From contig CP065000.1 of NCBI GenBank assembly GCA_016700075.1, positions 2,976,001-3,040,000 of the forward strand: DNA of 64,000 nucleotides. Reading direction: 5' to 3'. A program made the translations under genes and the position numbers. Of this stretch, positions 15,774-24,413 are shown in pieces. The stretch's first letter is position 1. Every line of letters starts with the position of its first letter. Source of the DNA: Acidobacteriota bacterium. Its GTDB lineage: Bacteria; Acidobacteriota; Blastocatellia; Pyrinomonadales; Pyrinomonadaceae. The notes under the pieces were generated by a model. It did not search any database, was not told where the DNA came from, and was given only the letters and a program-made list of their open reading frames with translations.

Positions 15774-17507
15774 ATGAACCGTACTCAGAGACGGCCGGGC
15801 TTGTTTTACCGGCTGGCAACAAAGCTATATCCGACCCGAAATCGCGGGGCCGCGACGTCTATCGCGGCTTTCGTCGTTCCCGTGTTACTCGTTGCTGCGG
15901 CCTTGATCGCGGCTGACAGGAGTTCTGTAAGCGCACAGCAGGTGCCCGTGGTTGTGACCGCACCGATCATGACCGCATCGCCTGCGACGAGTTTTGACGC
16001 ACCAGTAATGGTATCGGATACGACCGGGCTTAATATCTTGTCGTATCAGTTCGTCATGAACTATGATCCAACTGTCGTCACCTTGCAGAACCCGCCCGTC
16101 AGTTTTGCCGGCACACTGAGCAGCGGCATGGCACTTTTCTTTAATCCAATTGCCCCGGGCCAGCTATTGGTATCTGCATTTACAGCCGCACCTCCGCTAA
16201 CCGGTTCAGGCGTGCTGTTCAACTTCAAGTTCAACGCGGTGGGGCCTATTGGCAGTTCGTCGCCGATCACTTGGGTATCGTTTCAATTTAACGAGCAGAT
16301 ACCTCAGGATCTGACTGTTGATGGGTTGATCACTATTAACGTTGCTCCCCAGATCCAATTCTCGTCGTCATCGTATATCGACGACGAGTCGCAGTCAGCA
16401 ACTATAAGGGTCGTTCGAACAGGCGACTCTTCCGGAACGGCGTCGGTTGATCTGAATATGTCGGACGGTACAGCGACGGGTGGGCCGGCTTGTACTTCGG
16501 GCGTGGATTATATCAACACGCCCGTTACGCCGCTGAGCTTTGGCATTGGCGAAACTGCAAAAACCGTCTCGGTTCCACTGTGCGGCGACCTGCTGACGGA
16601 TGCTTTCGAGACGGTCAACCTGTCTTTGACAAACATATCGGGTGCGGGTATCGGATCGCCAACGTCAGCGGTACTCACTATCAACGATACCGCGAATCAG
16701 TTTCGCAGTACGGTTCCGATCGACATCCTCCTCGGTTCACCCTCTGCACCGAATCCTTCGGCGATAAACGTCGTCGGCGGTCCGACGGTGATCGGTTCGA
16801 TGCGTGTAAGTCTGTATGATGTGTCGCATGTCTTCCCTGACAACATCGATGTGCTGCTGGTCGGCCCGACAGGTGCGAAATATGTGCTGATGGCTGATAC
16901 GGGCGGGCCTTTCGCTATAACCGATCCGCCGACCGTAACGCTGACATTCTCTGATATCGCAACGCAGACACTGCCTGATTCAGCAACGCTTTTCACAGAC
17001 GCATTCAAGCCGACAAGTTGTGAAACGCCTGTACTCAACTTTGCTGCTCCTGCTCCTCTGGGGCCGTATGTTGAGCCGGGCTGTGTGTTAGCACGTCCTG
17101 TCGAACAGTCGATGTTCGGTGCCTTCGGACTGACCAATCCGAACGGCACGTGGCAGCTATTCGTCCGAGATGACGCGGGCCTACCTATTATGATGAATGT
17201 CAACGGCGTGATTGCCGGAGGCTGGGGACTAGAGTTCCTGCCGCCAACGTCTGCCGGTGTCGAGATATCGGGACGCGTTCTGACGTCCGACGGCCGCGGC
17301 ATCAGGAACGCGACGGTTACCATAACGAGGCCGGACGGTTCGACGCGAACTGCAGTCAGCAGTACGTTCGGGTATTACCGATTTGACGGCATAGAGGCGG
17401 GCGAGTCCGTGGTCATCTCTGCAAATTCGCGTTCTTTCCGTTTCAAGCCGAGGGTCGTTCAAGTGTTTGACTCAATTTCGGACCTTGATCTGGTCGGTTT
17501 GGAATAA
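15774..17507 (+). CDS. Secreted cohesin-like / Calx-beta / proprotein-convertase P-domain protein
   Basis: 577 residues; ATG 15774 follows ACGGAGG. A hydrophobic stretch at about 28-47 ending SVSAQQ is the export signal. Domains in order: cohesin-like (about 60-185, SYQFVMNYDPTVVTL); Calx-beta (about 190-307, acidic DDESQSATIRVVR and SGVDYINTPVTPLSF); a P-domain/proprotein-convertase-like beta-sandwich (about 309-489, VSHVFPDNIDVLLVGPTG, NPNGTWQLFVRDDA); then the C-terminal regulatory-like domain (about 495-577, ISGRVLTSDGRGIRNATVTI). It has the same type of cohesin module and C-terminus as the two larger proteins but neither dockerin-like repeats nor the leader-RNA element, so it may be a partner or anchor. 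No protease catalytic domain is present. Confidence 0.85.
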   Translation: MNRTQRRPGLFYRLATKLYPTRNRGAATSIAAFVVPVLLVAAALIAADRSSVSAQQVPVVVTAPIMTASPATSFDAPVMVSDTTGLNILSYQFVMNYDPTVVTLQNPPVSFAGTLSSGMALFFNPIAPGQLLVSAFTAAPPLTGSGVLFNFKFNAVGPIGSSSPITWVSFQFNEQIPQDLTVDGLITINVAPQIQFSSSSYIDDESQSATIRVVRTGDSSGTASVDLNMSDGTATGGPACTSGVDYINTPVTPLSFGIGETAKTVSVPLCGDLLTDAFETVNLSLTNISGAGIGSPTSAVLTINDTANQFRSTVPIDILLGSPSAPNPSAINVVGGPTVIGSMRVSLYDVSHVFPDNIDVLLVGPTGAKYVLMADTGGPFAITDPPTVTLTFSDIATQTLPDSATLFTDAFKPTSCETPVLNFAAPAPLGPYVEPGCVLARPVEQSMFGAFGLTNPNGTWQLFVRDDAGLPIMMNVNGVIAGGWGLEFLPPTSAGVEISGRVLTSDGRGIRNATVTITRPDGSTRTAVSSTFGYYRFDGIEAGESVVISANSRSFRFKPRVVQVFDSISDLDLVGLE

Positions 17508-17537
17508 CGATACCCTTCACCTAGAGTGCAAACTCTT

Positions 17538-17569
17538 GCGGGCGGCGTGCTAATCGCCGCCCGCTTTTT
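17538..17569 (+). terminator. Rho-independent terminator closing the surface-protein cluster
   Basis: GCGGGCGGCG (17538-17547) pairs perfectly with CGCCGCCCGC (17555-17564) around TGCTAAT and is followed by TTTTT (17565-17569). This is a textbook intrinsic terminator 30 bases past the stop codon. Confidence 0.92.
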
Positions 17570-17633
17570 CGTCATCGCCCTGCGGTGTTCTTTTAATTTG
17601 ACCCGACAGAAGTTAAACTCAAATCGAATCTTT

Positions 17634-18674
17634 ATGAGCAAAAGATACAGGGTCGGCATTTTGGGCGCCACGGGCACGGTGGGACAGCGCTTCGTACAGC
17701 TGCTGGAAGGCCACCCGCAATTTGAGATAACGGCGATGGCGGCTTCAGATCGCTCTGCGGGCAAGCCTTACGCAGAGGCATGCGCGTGGAAGCTGCCGGG
17801 TGCGATGTCTGAAAGTGTGCGGGATCTGATCGTGCGGCCGATCGAACCGCCGCTCGACTGCGACATCGTATTTTCCAGTTTGCCCTCGTCGGCTGCCCGC
17901 GAGGCAGAAGAGGCCTTTGCACGTGCCGGCTATCCGGTCATTTCAAATTCATCCAGCTATCGAATGGATGAGGATATTCCGCTGCTGATGCCGGAAATAA
18001 ATGCCGATCATCTCGGCCTGATCGACATTCAGCGGGAAAAACGCGGATTCGGCAAAGGATTTATCGTGACGAACCCGAACTGTGCGGTCGCCAGTTTTGC
18101 TCCGCCGCTTGCCGCTCTGCACCGGCGTTTCGGCGTCGAAGCCGCTATCGTCACCACGCTTCAGGCGATTTCCGGTGCGGGCTATCCCGGCGTCGCGTCG
18201 CTTGATATAACCGATAATGTGTTTCCATATATCGCCGGTGAAGAGCCTAAGGTCGAGACCGAGGCACAGAAACTGATCGGCACGTTCACAGGCATCGGCG
18301 TCCAAAAAGCCGATTTTACCATATCGGCGCAGTGTTTTCGTGTAAACGTGATCGACGGCCACACGGCGTCAGTTCGTGTAAAGCTCCGCGATGTGGGGAC
18401 GCTGGAGGAGGTTGTCGCTTCAATGAGGGAATTCAGGTCATTGAGGCTGCATTCATCACCGGCGAATTTCATGGAGGTGACCGACGAACCGACACGTCCG
18501 CAGCCTCGCCTCGACCGCGATGCGGGCAGGGGAATGACGATCACGGTCGGCCGCGTGTTCCCGGACAATGTTTTTGATTACCGGTTCATAGCCCTCAGCC
18601 ACAATACGGTACGCGGAGCGGCAGGTTCGGCTATTTTGAACGCCGAGCTTTTGATCGACCGCGGCGTCATATGA
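17634..18674 (+). CDS. asd: Aspartate-semialdehyde dehydrogenase
   Basis: Reduces aspartyl phosphate to aspartate semialdehyde with NADPH, supplying DapA and the threonine/methionine branch. 346 residues. It has the Rossmann motif GILGATGTVGQRF (8-20), the nucleophile Cys150 in TNPNCAVASF and the catalytic His243 in NVIDGHTASV. The frame is open from 17526, but that would run through the terminator; ATG 17634 gives the normal N-terminus. The sequence looks like the yeast/archaeal-type subfamily rather than the E. coli type. It is separated from dapA-dapD by the regulators and surface genes. Secure. Confidence 0.95.
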   Translation: MSKRYRVGILGATGTVGQRFVQLLEGHPQFEITAMAASDRSAGKPYAEACAWKLPGAMSESVRDLIVRPIEPPLDCDIVFSSLPSSAAREAEEAFARAGYPVISNSSSYRMDEDIPLLMPEINADHLGLIDIQREKRGFGKGFIVTNPNCAVASFAPPLAALHRRFGVEAAIVTTLQAISGAGYPGVASLDITDNVFPYIAGEEPKVETEAQKLIGTFTGIGVQKADFTISAQCFRVNVIDGHTASVRVKLRDVGTLEEVVASMREFRSLRLHSSPANFMEVTDEPTRPQPRLDRDAGRGMTITVGRVFPDNVFDYRFIALSHNTVRGAAGSAILNAELLIDRGVI

Positions 18675-18684
18675 CCTGATCTCG

Positions 18685-19764
18685 ATGTCTGAGAAATCAC
18701 CAGATGAAAGACTGTTTTTGCGGCGAGTTTCAACAGGCGTCGCAATATTTGTTGCGACGCTTCTTTTTCTTGCGTTCATCTACTTCGTTTCGGACGTACT
18801 CTTGCTGATCTTTGCAGCGGCGCTCGTCGCGATCTTTTTAAGCGGCCTTGCTGAGCTGATTAAGCCGTATATCAATGTCGCTGATGGATGGCGGGTATTG
18901 ATCTTGACGGCCCTGCTTTTGGGATCGATCGCAGCCGGCGTTGCTATGCTAGCGCCAAGCGTTGCTGAACAGGGAAAGCTGCTGCGGACGAAAATACCGG
19001 AATCGGCCCAAAAAGCGAGCGAATTTCTGTCGCAGTATTCTTGGGGCCGGACTATCATCGACAATATTCTGCATCCGGACGATCTGCTCAATTCGATAAA
19101 TGTGTCTGTTGCGGACGTCGTCTCGAACGTAAGCGGCTATTTTTCTTCGACTGTCGGTGTGATCGGCAATATCGCGATCATCGCCCTGTTGGGGCTCTAT
19201 TTTGCAAGCGAGCCGCGGCTTTACTCTGACGGGATCGTCAAACTGTTTCCGATCCGTCGCCGCGAGCGGGCAGCTGAGGTCGTTCACGCGACCTATGAAA
19301 CTCTTCGATGGTGGCTGATCGGCAAATTTGCGTCGATGCTGTTCATCGGGATACTGACGTGGATCGGCCTATCGATACTCAGTGTGCCGCTTGCTCTTAC
19401 GCTCGGTTTGATCGCAGGTTTGCTGTCTTTCATTCCAAATTTTGGGCCGATAATTTCTGCGATACCGGCATTTCTCTTGGCGTTCATTGATTCACCGATC
19501 AGTGCGTTGTATGTGTTGGCATTATATGTTGGAATTCAGGTCGTAGAATCGAACATCGTCACGCCGCTGATAGAACGCGAGACCGTCGAACTGCCGCCCG
19601 CTCTGACAGTCGTTTTCCAGATCGTCCTGGGCGGTTCGACCGGCGGATTGGGATTGATACTTGCAACGCCGCTGCTCGCGATGATCGTCGTGCTGGTGAA
19701 AAAGGTCTATATCGAAGACATTCTCGGCGACACGCCCGAGTTGGTCGCGGCCGAGGCTGATTAA
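18685..19764 (+). CDS. AI-2E/PerM-family membrane protein
   Basis: A 359-residue integral membrane protein of the AI-2E transporter superfamily (YdiK/PerM/TqsA). Hydrophobic spans are seen at about 17-55 (two), 68-90, 155-175, 210-290 (three) and 305-350. The family-typical GLLSFIPNFGPIISAIPA motif occurs in the second half. Members export small molecules or act as Na+/H+-type transporters; the substrate is not predictable here. It starts 10 bases after asd stops and ends 3 bases before purB starts, so all three are probably co-transcribed. Confidence 0.88.
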   Translation: MSEKSPDERLFLRRVSTGVAIFVATLLFLAFIYFVSDVLLLIFAAALVAIFLSGLAELIKPYINVADGWRVLILTALLLGSIAAGVAMLAPSVAEQGKLLRTKIPESAQKASEFLSQYSWGRTIIDNILHPDDLLNSINVSVADVVSNVSGYFSSTVGVIGNIAIIALLGLYFASEPRLYSDGIVKLFPIRRRERAAEVVHATYETLRWWLIGKFASMLFIGILTWIGLSILSVPLALTLGLIAGLLSFIPNFGPIISAIPAFLLAFIDSPISALYVLALYVGIQVVESNIVTPLIERETVELPPALTVVFQIVLGGSTGGLGLILATPLLAMIVVLVKKVYIEDILGDTPELVAAEAD

Positions 19765-19767
19765 CTT

Positions 19768-21063
19768 ATGATCGAAAGATATACATTGCCCGAGATGGGT
19801 GCGGTTTGGTCGCTGGAGAATAAGTTTCAGAAGTGGCTGGACGTGGAGGCCGCGGTGTGCGAGGTGCATGCTGAGGACGGGACGATACCGCAGGACGCTT
19901 TGGCGGAGATCAAGACGAAGGCGGCGTTCACGGTCGAGCGAATTGCCGAGATCGAGAAGACGACCGACCACGATGTGATCGCTTTTACGACGAATCTGGC
20001 TGAGAACATCGGGCCGGCATCGCGGTTTGTGCATTACGGGCTGACGTCGAGCGACGTTGTGGACACGGCAAATGCGCTGCTGCTGAAAGAATCGTGCGAC
20101 ATTCTGCTCGCGAAGGTCGATGCGCTGATGGAAGTGTTGAAACGGCGGGCGTTCGAGTTTAAGGACACGCCGCAGATCGGGCGTACGCATGGAATTCACG
20201 CCGAGCCGACGTCGTTCGGGCTAACGTGGGCGTTGTGGTTCGAGGACATGAAAGCGAACCGTTCGCGGCTCGTCGCGGCACGGTCTGCGGTCTCGAAAGG
20301 CAAGATCTCAGGCGCCGTCGGTGCGTTCGCCCATTTGTCGCCGGACGTTGAACGACGTGTTTGCGAAAAGCTAGGCATCGAGGCGGCGAAGGCTTCGACG
20401 CAGGTCATTCAACGCGAGAGTTACGCCGAATATATGTGCACGCTCGCGATCATCGCTTCGAGTCTGGAGAAGATCGCGCTACAAGTGCGTCATTGGCAGC
20501 GGACCGAAGTGAGGGAAGCTCAAGAGGCGTTCAAGAAGGGACAGAAGGGCTCGTCGGCGATGCCGCACAAGCGAAATCCGATACTGTCGGAGCGTATCTG
20601 CGGGATGGCGAGGACCGTTCGTGCGAACGCGATCGTCGGGCTGGAGAACGTCGCTTTGTGGCACGAACGCGACATTTCGCATTCGTCGGCAGAGCGAATT
20701 GTGCTGCCGGACTCAAGCGCGACGCTCGATTATCTTCTTGCAAAAACGACGTCCCTGCTGGATACGCTGGTCGTTTATCCTGAGAATATGCTCGCGAATC
20801 TGAACCTGACGCGCGGGCTGGTGTTCAGCGGACAGTTGATGCTTGCACTTACGCAAAAAGGCGTGACTCGCGAAGACGCCTATGTTTACACTCAGCGAAA
20901 CGCAATGAAGGTCTGGGACGAAGGCGGTGATTACAAGGAACTTGTAATGAAAGACGCGGACATCTCTGGTCACCTTTCGGCTGAAGAGATCGCCCGCGTC
21001 TTTGACCTAAAACACTATCTGCGAAATGTAGATAGAGTGTTTGAAAGAGTATTTAGCTGTTAG
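19768..21063 (+). CDS. purB: Adenylosuccinate lyase
   Basis: Cleaves SAICAR and adenylosuccinate in purine synthesis; cytoplasmic homotetramer. The 431-residue length is standard for the short bacterial form. Landmarks: TSSDVVDTANALLL (about 92-105), the catalytic-base region GRTHGIHAEPTSFG with His, and the superfamily signature GSSAMPHKRNP carrying the mobile-loop serine. The codon style (many GCG/ACG) resembles neighbours. Its 3' end overlaps the convergent DUF4870-like gene by 11 bases. purS-purQ follow nearby, making this a purine locus. Confidence 0.97.
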   Translation: MIERYTLPEMGAVWSLENKFQKWLDVEAAVCEVHAEDGTIPQDALAEIKTKAAFTVERIAEIEKTTDHDVIAFTTNLAENIGPASRFVHYGLTSSDVVDTANALLLKESCDILLAKVDALMEVLKRRAFEFKDTPQIGRTHGIHAEPTSFGLTWALWFEDMKANRSRLVAARSAVSKGKISGAVGAFAHLSPDVERRVCEKLGIEAAKASTQVIQRESYAEYMCTLAIIASSLEKIALQVRHWQRTEVREAQEAFKKGQKGSSAMPHKRNPILSERICGMARTVRANAIVGLENVALWHERDISHSSAERIVLPDSSATLDYLLAKTTSLLDTLVVYPENMLANLNLTRGLVFSGQLMLALTQKGVTREDAYVYTQRNAMKVWDEGGDYKELVMKDADISGHLSAEEIARVFDLKHYLRNVDRVFERVFSC

Positions 21064-21445
21064 CCCATTTTTCGGCCATATCGCCGATCACGGGAAGCTT
21101 CATTATCTGCCCCTGAAAGCCCTTGATCATCCCGAAGATCATCGCGCCCAAAAAGCCGACGATCACGACGAGCGACAAAAGGCTGAAAAGCGAGCCGATA
21201 GTAGAATCAACTGCCGCCGAAATGACCCCGCCAACCAGTGATATCGCAACGACGAGCACAATATACAGGACCGTCAGAAGCAGGGACTGAAAGGCGTGGA
21301 ACCGAACAAAGGTGTTCTCTTTGTCCGTAGCGATCACGATGATGCTGTAAATGAGGCTGATCAGGCAAACTGGCAGGTAGCACAATAATGCACCGATGTT
21401 TGCGTCCAATCCCAAAGCGGTTTTGCTGCCAGGGTTATATTGCAT
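21053..21445 (-). CDS. DUF4870-type small membrane protein
   Basis: 130 residues with a short polar start (MQYNPGSKTALGLDANIGAL) and three or four hydrophobic spans (about 17-40, 50-72, 83-108). Residues ATDKENTFVRFHAFQSLLL match the conserved core of DUF4870/Tic20-like small membrane proteins: a charged turn, then F-x-R-F-H-A-x-Q-S. Function in this family is unknown. It is convergent with purB, overlapping by 11 bases, and diverges from purS with about 130 bases between the two starts. Confidence 0.8.
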   Translation of the reverse strand: MQYNPGSKTALGLDANIGALLCYLPVCLISLIYSIIVIATDKENTFVRFHAFQSLLLTVLYIVLVVAISLVGGVISAAVDSTIGSLFSLLSLVVIVGFLGAMIFGMIKGFQGQIMKLPVIGDMAEKWANS

Positions 21446-21574
21446 AACTATAAAGTTCTCCTTTTTTCTTGAGTGGAAACCAAAATTGCGTTAGAAATCA
21501 CGGGAAATTTAGCACAAGACTTTGATAAAAACAAGAAAGTCCGTCAGAATCTACAATTTATTTTATTGCTGCAA

Positions 21575-21820
21575 ATGAAAGCCTTAGTATACGTAACACT
21601 CAAATCCGGCGTGCTTGACCCTCAAGGGAAGGCGATCCACCATTCTGCCGAAAGCCTCGGTTTCGAAGGAATAACTGACATTCGTCAAGGGAAGTACTTT
21701 GAGATCGAGATCGATCCGGCCGTAGATGCAGCTTCTGCCGAGGCAGAGGCAACGCGGCTGGCTTCAGAGATATTGTCAAATCCGGTGATCGAAGACTACC
21801 GAGTGGAGATCGTGAAATGA
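21575..21820 (+). CDS. purS: Phosphoribosylformylglycinamidine synthase, PurS subunit
   Basis: 81 residues, the usual size. It begins MKALVYVTLKSGVLDPQGKA and has the GFEGITDIRQGKYFEIEID core of PurS, the small subunit that joins PurQ and PurL in the FGAM synthase complex. The reading frame is open from 21473, but ATG 21575 is the only start matching the family. Its stop overlaps the purQ start (ATGA, 21817-21820). No purL is seen in the window. Confidence 0.93.
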   Translation: MKALVYVTLKSGVLDPQGKAIHHSAESLGFEGITDIRQGKYFEIEIDPAVDAASAEAEATRLASEILSNPVIEDYRVEIVK

Positions 21821-22518
21821 AATTCGGTGTAGTGGTCTTTCCCGGATCGAACTGCGATCACGATGCTTATCATGTGATATCAAAGCATGTCGGCCAACCT
21901 GTCGATTTCATCTGGCACAAAGAGACCGACCTGAGCGGCTTTGACGCTGTGATAATTCCCGGCGGTTTTTCTTACGGAGATTATCTGCGTGCCGGAGCAC
22001 TTGCGAGGTTCTCACCCGTGATGGGGTCCGTCAAGGAGTTTGCCGCGTCAGGGAAGTTCGTCTTCGGCATCTGCAACGGTTTTCAGATATTGTGCGAGGC
22101 GGGGCTGCTGCCGGGCGTTCTGATGCGAAACAGCGGGCTGCATTTCATCTGCCGCCATGTAGATCTGCGTGTCGAAAATTCGAACACGCCTTTTACGAAC
22201 CTGGTTGACAGCGATCGTGTGCTGTCGATCCCTGTCGCTCATGCGGAAGGGAATTACACTTGTGACGACGCAACATTTAACGAGCTAGAGGAGAACGGCC
22301 AGATCGTGTTCCGATATTGCACTCCCGAAGGCGAGGTTACTGATGAAGCGAATCCGAACGGTGCTCGTTCGAACATTGCCGGCATCTGCAATCGTGAAAG
22401 GAATGTATTGGGAATGATGCCGCACCCTGAGCGGGCGTGTGAAGAGCTGCTCGGTTCGAACGATGGCCGCGATATCTTCCGCTCTCTCGCGAATACGATC
22501 GGCAAAATGTCGCTGTAA
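21817..22518 (+). CDS. purQ: Phosphoribosylformylglycinamidine synthase, PurQ glutaminase subunit
   Basis: 233 residues; class I glutamine amidotransferase that supplies ammonia for FGAM synthesis. Visible: GSNCDHDAY (10-18), IIPGGFSYGDYLRAGALA (46-63), the nucleophile Cys86 in FGICNGFQ, and the His-x-Glu of the triad in MMPHPERACEE near residue 205. It starts within the purS stop codon, so the two are translationally coupled. Secure. Confidence 0.97.
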   Translation: MKFGVVVFPGSNCDHDAYHVISKHVGQPVDFIWHKETDLSGFDAVIIPGGFSYGDYLRAGALARFSPVMGSVKEFAASGKFVFGICNGFQILCEAGLLPGVLMRNSGLHFICRHVDLRVENSNTPFTNLVDSDRVLSIPVAHAEGNYTCDDATFNELEENGQIVFRYCTPEGEVTDEANPNGARSNIAGICNRERNVLGMMPHPERACEELLGSNDGRDIFRSLANTIGKMSL

Positions 22519-22520
22519 GA

Positions 22521-23531
22521 TCAGTTCTCGACCTCGACCTCAAGCCCCGCCGCAGAAAAGCTCCAATCGAGCACTTCGCAGCCTTCCTCACCGTCCAGTG
22601 CGGCTTCTACGTCGCCTCTGCGGCCTTCCTCGCAGAAAAACGCAATGCAGCCGCCGCCGCCGGCACCGCAGACCTTTGGGGCGATGGCTCCGTTCGCCAT
22701 AGCGGTGTCGATCAGATGATCCATATAAGGAGTCGTGATGTTTGGAGACAGCTTTTGCCGCTGCGGGTGAGCCGCCGCCAAAATGCTGCCAACCGCGTCC
22801 CAGTCGTTTGCAATGATCGCGGACCGGACCGATAGCGTTGTGTCGCGAATGCCGTCGAACAGTTCAAATAGTTCGCGGTCGCCGTCGATGTGGCGTTTTG
22901 TCAGCTCCCAGTTGTTTGTACCGGAATTACGCGGCTCGCCGGTGTAGCAGATCGCAAATCTCTCCTCGATCAGTGAAACGTCCGCTGACAACCCCTCACG
23001 TTCCATTCCCGCCGGGCCGAAATGTATGCACGACAGCCCGCCGTACTGTGCCGAGTAATAATCCTGGTAACCGGTCGGCACTTTTATGACCTGACATTCC
23101 ACGGCGGCAGCGATCGGAATAAAGCGGTCACGCGAATATCTGCCGCCCACTAGTTCGTTCAACGCTGCGATGCAGGCGATGTTCAGCGTCGATGAGCCCG
23201 CAAGGCCTGCGCCCGCGGGAGCCTTCGATTCCGTGATCATGCGAAAACCGCGTGCAGGGCGAAAAAAGTAAACCAGCTTTGCAAGCAGCTGCAATCTCGG
23301 TTCGTCTTTAAGCCGGGCGATGTCGCCCGCGGTCAGCTCCAGTGAGTCCTTCTGGTCGATGCTCTCGATGATGATCCGGTCATCATCGCGTGTCTCGATG
23401 GTGCAATATGCACGCGGGCCGATGGCGAAATTGACCGTTGCGGCACCTTCGTGAAAAAGGAACAAAGGCGGAATGTCGATCGTCCCGCCTGCAAGGTCAA
23501 CGCGTGTGGGTGCTGAAGTTCTGATGATCAC
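22521..23531 (-). CDS. GHMP-family sugar kinase
   Basis: 336 residues. N-terminal TSAPTRVDLAGGTIDIPPLF is the GHMP motif 1. PAGAGLAGSSTLNIACIAAL (about 104-123) is the phosphate-binding loop in the form typical of D-glycero-D-manno-heptose 7-phosphate kinase and fucokinase-like enzymes. KVCGAGGGGCIAFF near 288-301 is motif 3. With heptosyltransferase-type genes at 24414 and 58536, a role in activating heptose or another LPS/exopolysaccharide sugar is plausible but not provable. It lies 19 bases downstream of the DedA gene on the same strand. Confidence 0.85.
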   Translation of the reverse strand: MIIRTSAPTRVDLAGGTIDIPPLFLFHEGAATVNFAIGPRAYCTIETRDDDRIIIESIDQKDSLELTAGDIARLKDEPRLQLLAKLVYFFRPARGFRMITESKAPAGAGLAGSSTLNIACIAALNELVGGRYSRDRFIPIAAAVECQVIKVPTGYQDYYSAQYGGLSCIHFGPAGMEREGLSADVSLIEERFAICYTGEPRNSGTNNWELTKRHIDGDRELFELFDGIRDTTLSVRSAIIANDWDAVGSILAAAHPQRQKLSPNITTPYMDHLIDTAMANGAIAPKVCGAGGGGCIAFFCEEGRRGDVEAALDGEEGCEVLDWSFSAAGLEVEVEN

Positions 23532-23550
23532 GGATCTCGGTTTAATGGTC

Positions 23551-24324
23551 CTAGTTAGATTTTTGTGCAGATCTGGATTCGGTGCTTTTTAGGTCGGCCG
23601 GCTGCGGAAGCGGCGTTTCCTCTGTCTCATCTATACTGGGCTCGCGGGTAAGGTGCAGCTTTTCGCTGAGGTCGTGGAATTTTTCCTGTGCGGCCTCTTC
23701 TACGGCGATGATGGTCTCTTCGATCTTATGCAGCGTCTCAGGATTGGCGTCTTCGACGCGTTCAGACAGCCAATACCTCTCGAGTACATAGAACGCAGCT
23801 ATGCCTATGATGACGATGAAGAAGAGGGCAATGCCGATCTGATGAAAATCACCGATGATCGACGTGATGGCCCCGCTAAAGAAATATCCGGTTCCGGCGA
23901 GCAGCAGCACCCAGAGAAAACAGCTTATGGTGCTGAGCATCAGGAAGCGGATAAAAGGCATTCTCGCAACACCATAGGAAAGGCAAACCGCCATCCGTAT
24001 CCCATAGATATACTTGGAAATGATGATGGCAGAGCCGCCGAATTTCGACATCAGTTTCTCAACACGTGGTTGAGCGACCTGATAGAAACGGTAATGTTTT
24101 GCGTTCTGGTGAAATATCCGGCCGATCAGGTAACCGATCGAATCGCCTGTCACGCCGCCGGCCGTGCCGAATATCATTACCTTGAGCAGGCTGTAATCGC
24201 CGAAAAAGCCCGAATGAGCTAGAACACCCGAGATGAGCAGCGTGATGTCGCCTTCGACCGTGCAAAGCACAAATACGGCATATATGCCGTATTGAGCGAT
24301 GATCTCGAAAACCGGATGTTCCAT
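23551..24324 (-). CDS. DedA/VTT-family membrane protein
   Basis: 257 residues. The DedA core is clear: an acidic EGDITLLISGVLAHSGFF region, GTAGGVTGDSIGYLIGR (about 51-67), then HQNAKHYRFYQVAQPRVEKLM, and SKYIYGIRMAVCLSYGVARM with the conserved Arg. DedA proteins maintain membrane lipid (undecaprenyl phosphate/phosphatidylethanolamine) balance and proton-motive force. The C-terminal ~60 residues (VEEAAQEKFHDLSEKL onward) are charged and cytoplasmic, longer than usual. First gene of a two-gene reverse-strand unit with the GHMP kinase. Confidence 0.88.
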   Translation of the reverse strand: MEHPVFEIIAQYGIYAVFVLCTVEGDITLLISGVLAHSGFFGDYSLLKVMIFGTAGGVTGDSIGYLIGRIFHQNAKHYRFYQVAQPRVEKLMSKFGGSAIIISKYIYGIRMAVCLSYGVARMPFIRFLMLSTISCFLWVLLLAGTGYFFSGAITSIIGDFHQIGIALFFIVIIGIAAFYVLERYWLSERVEDANPETLHKIEETIIAVEEAAQEKFHDLSEKLHLTREPSIDETEETPLPQPADLKSTESRSAQKSN

Positions 24325-24413
24325 TCAGCGGCTAAGCCTTCGTAAAGTTCACTGTGCCTTAACTCTAGAGAGTAGCTTTCAATCGATTAGCAGTCAAAGA
24401 TAAGACCCGACCC

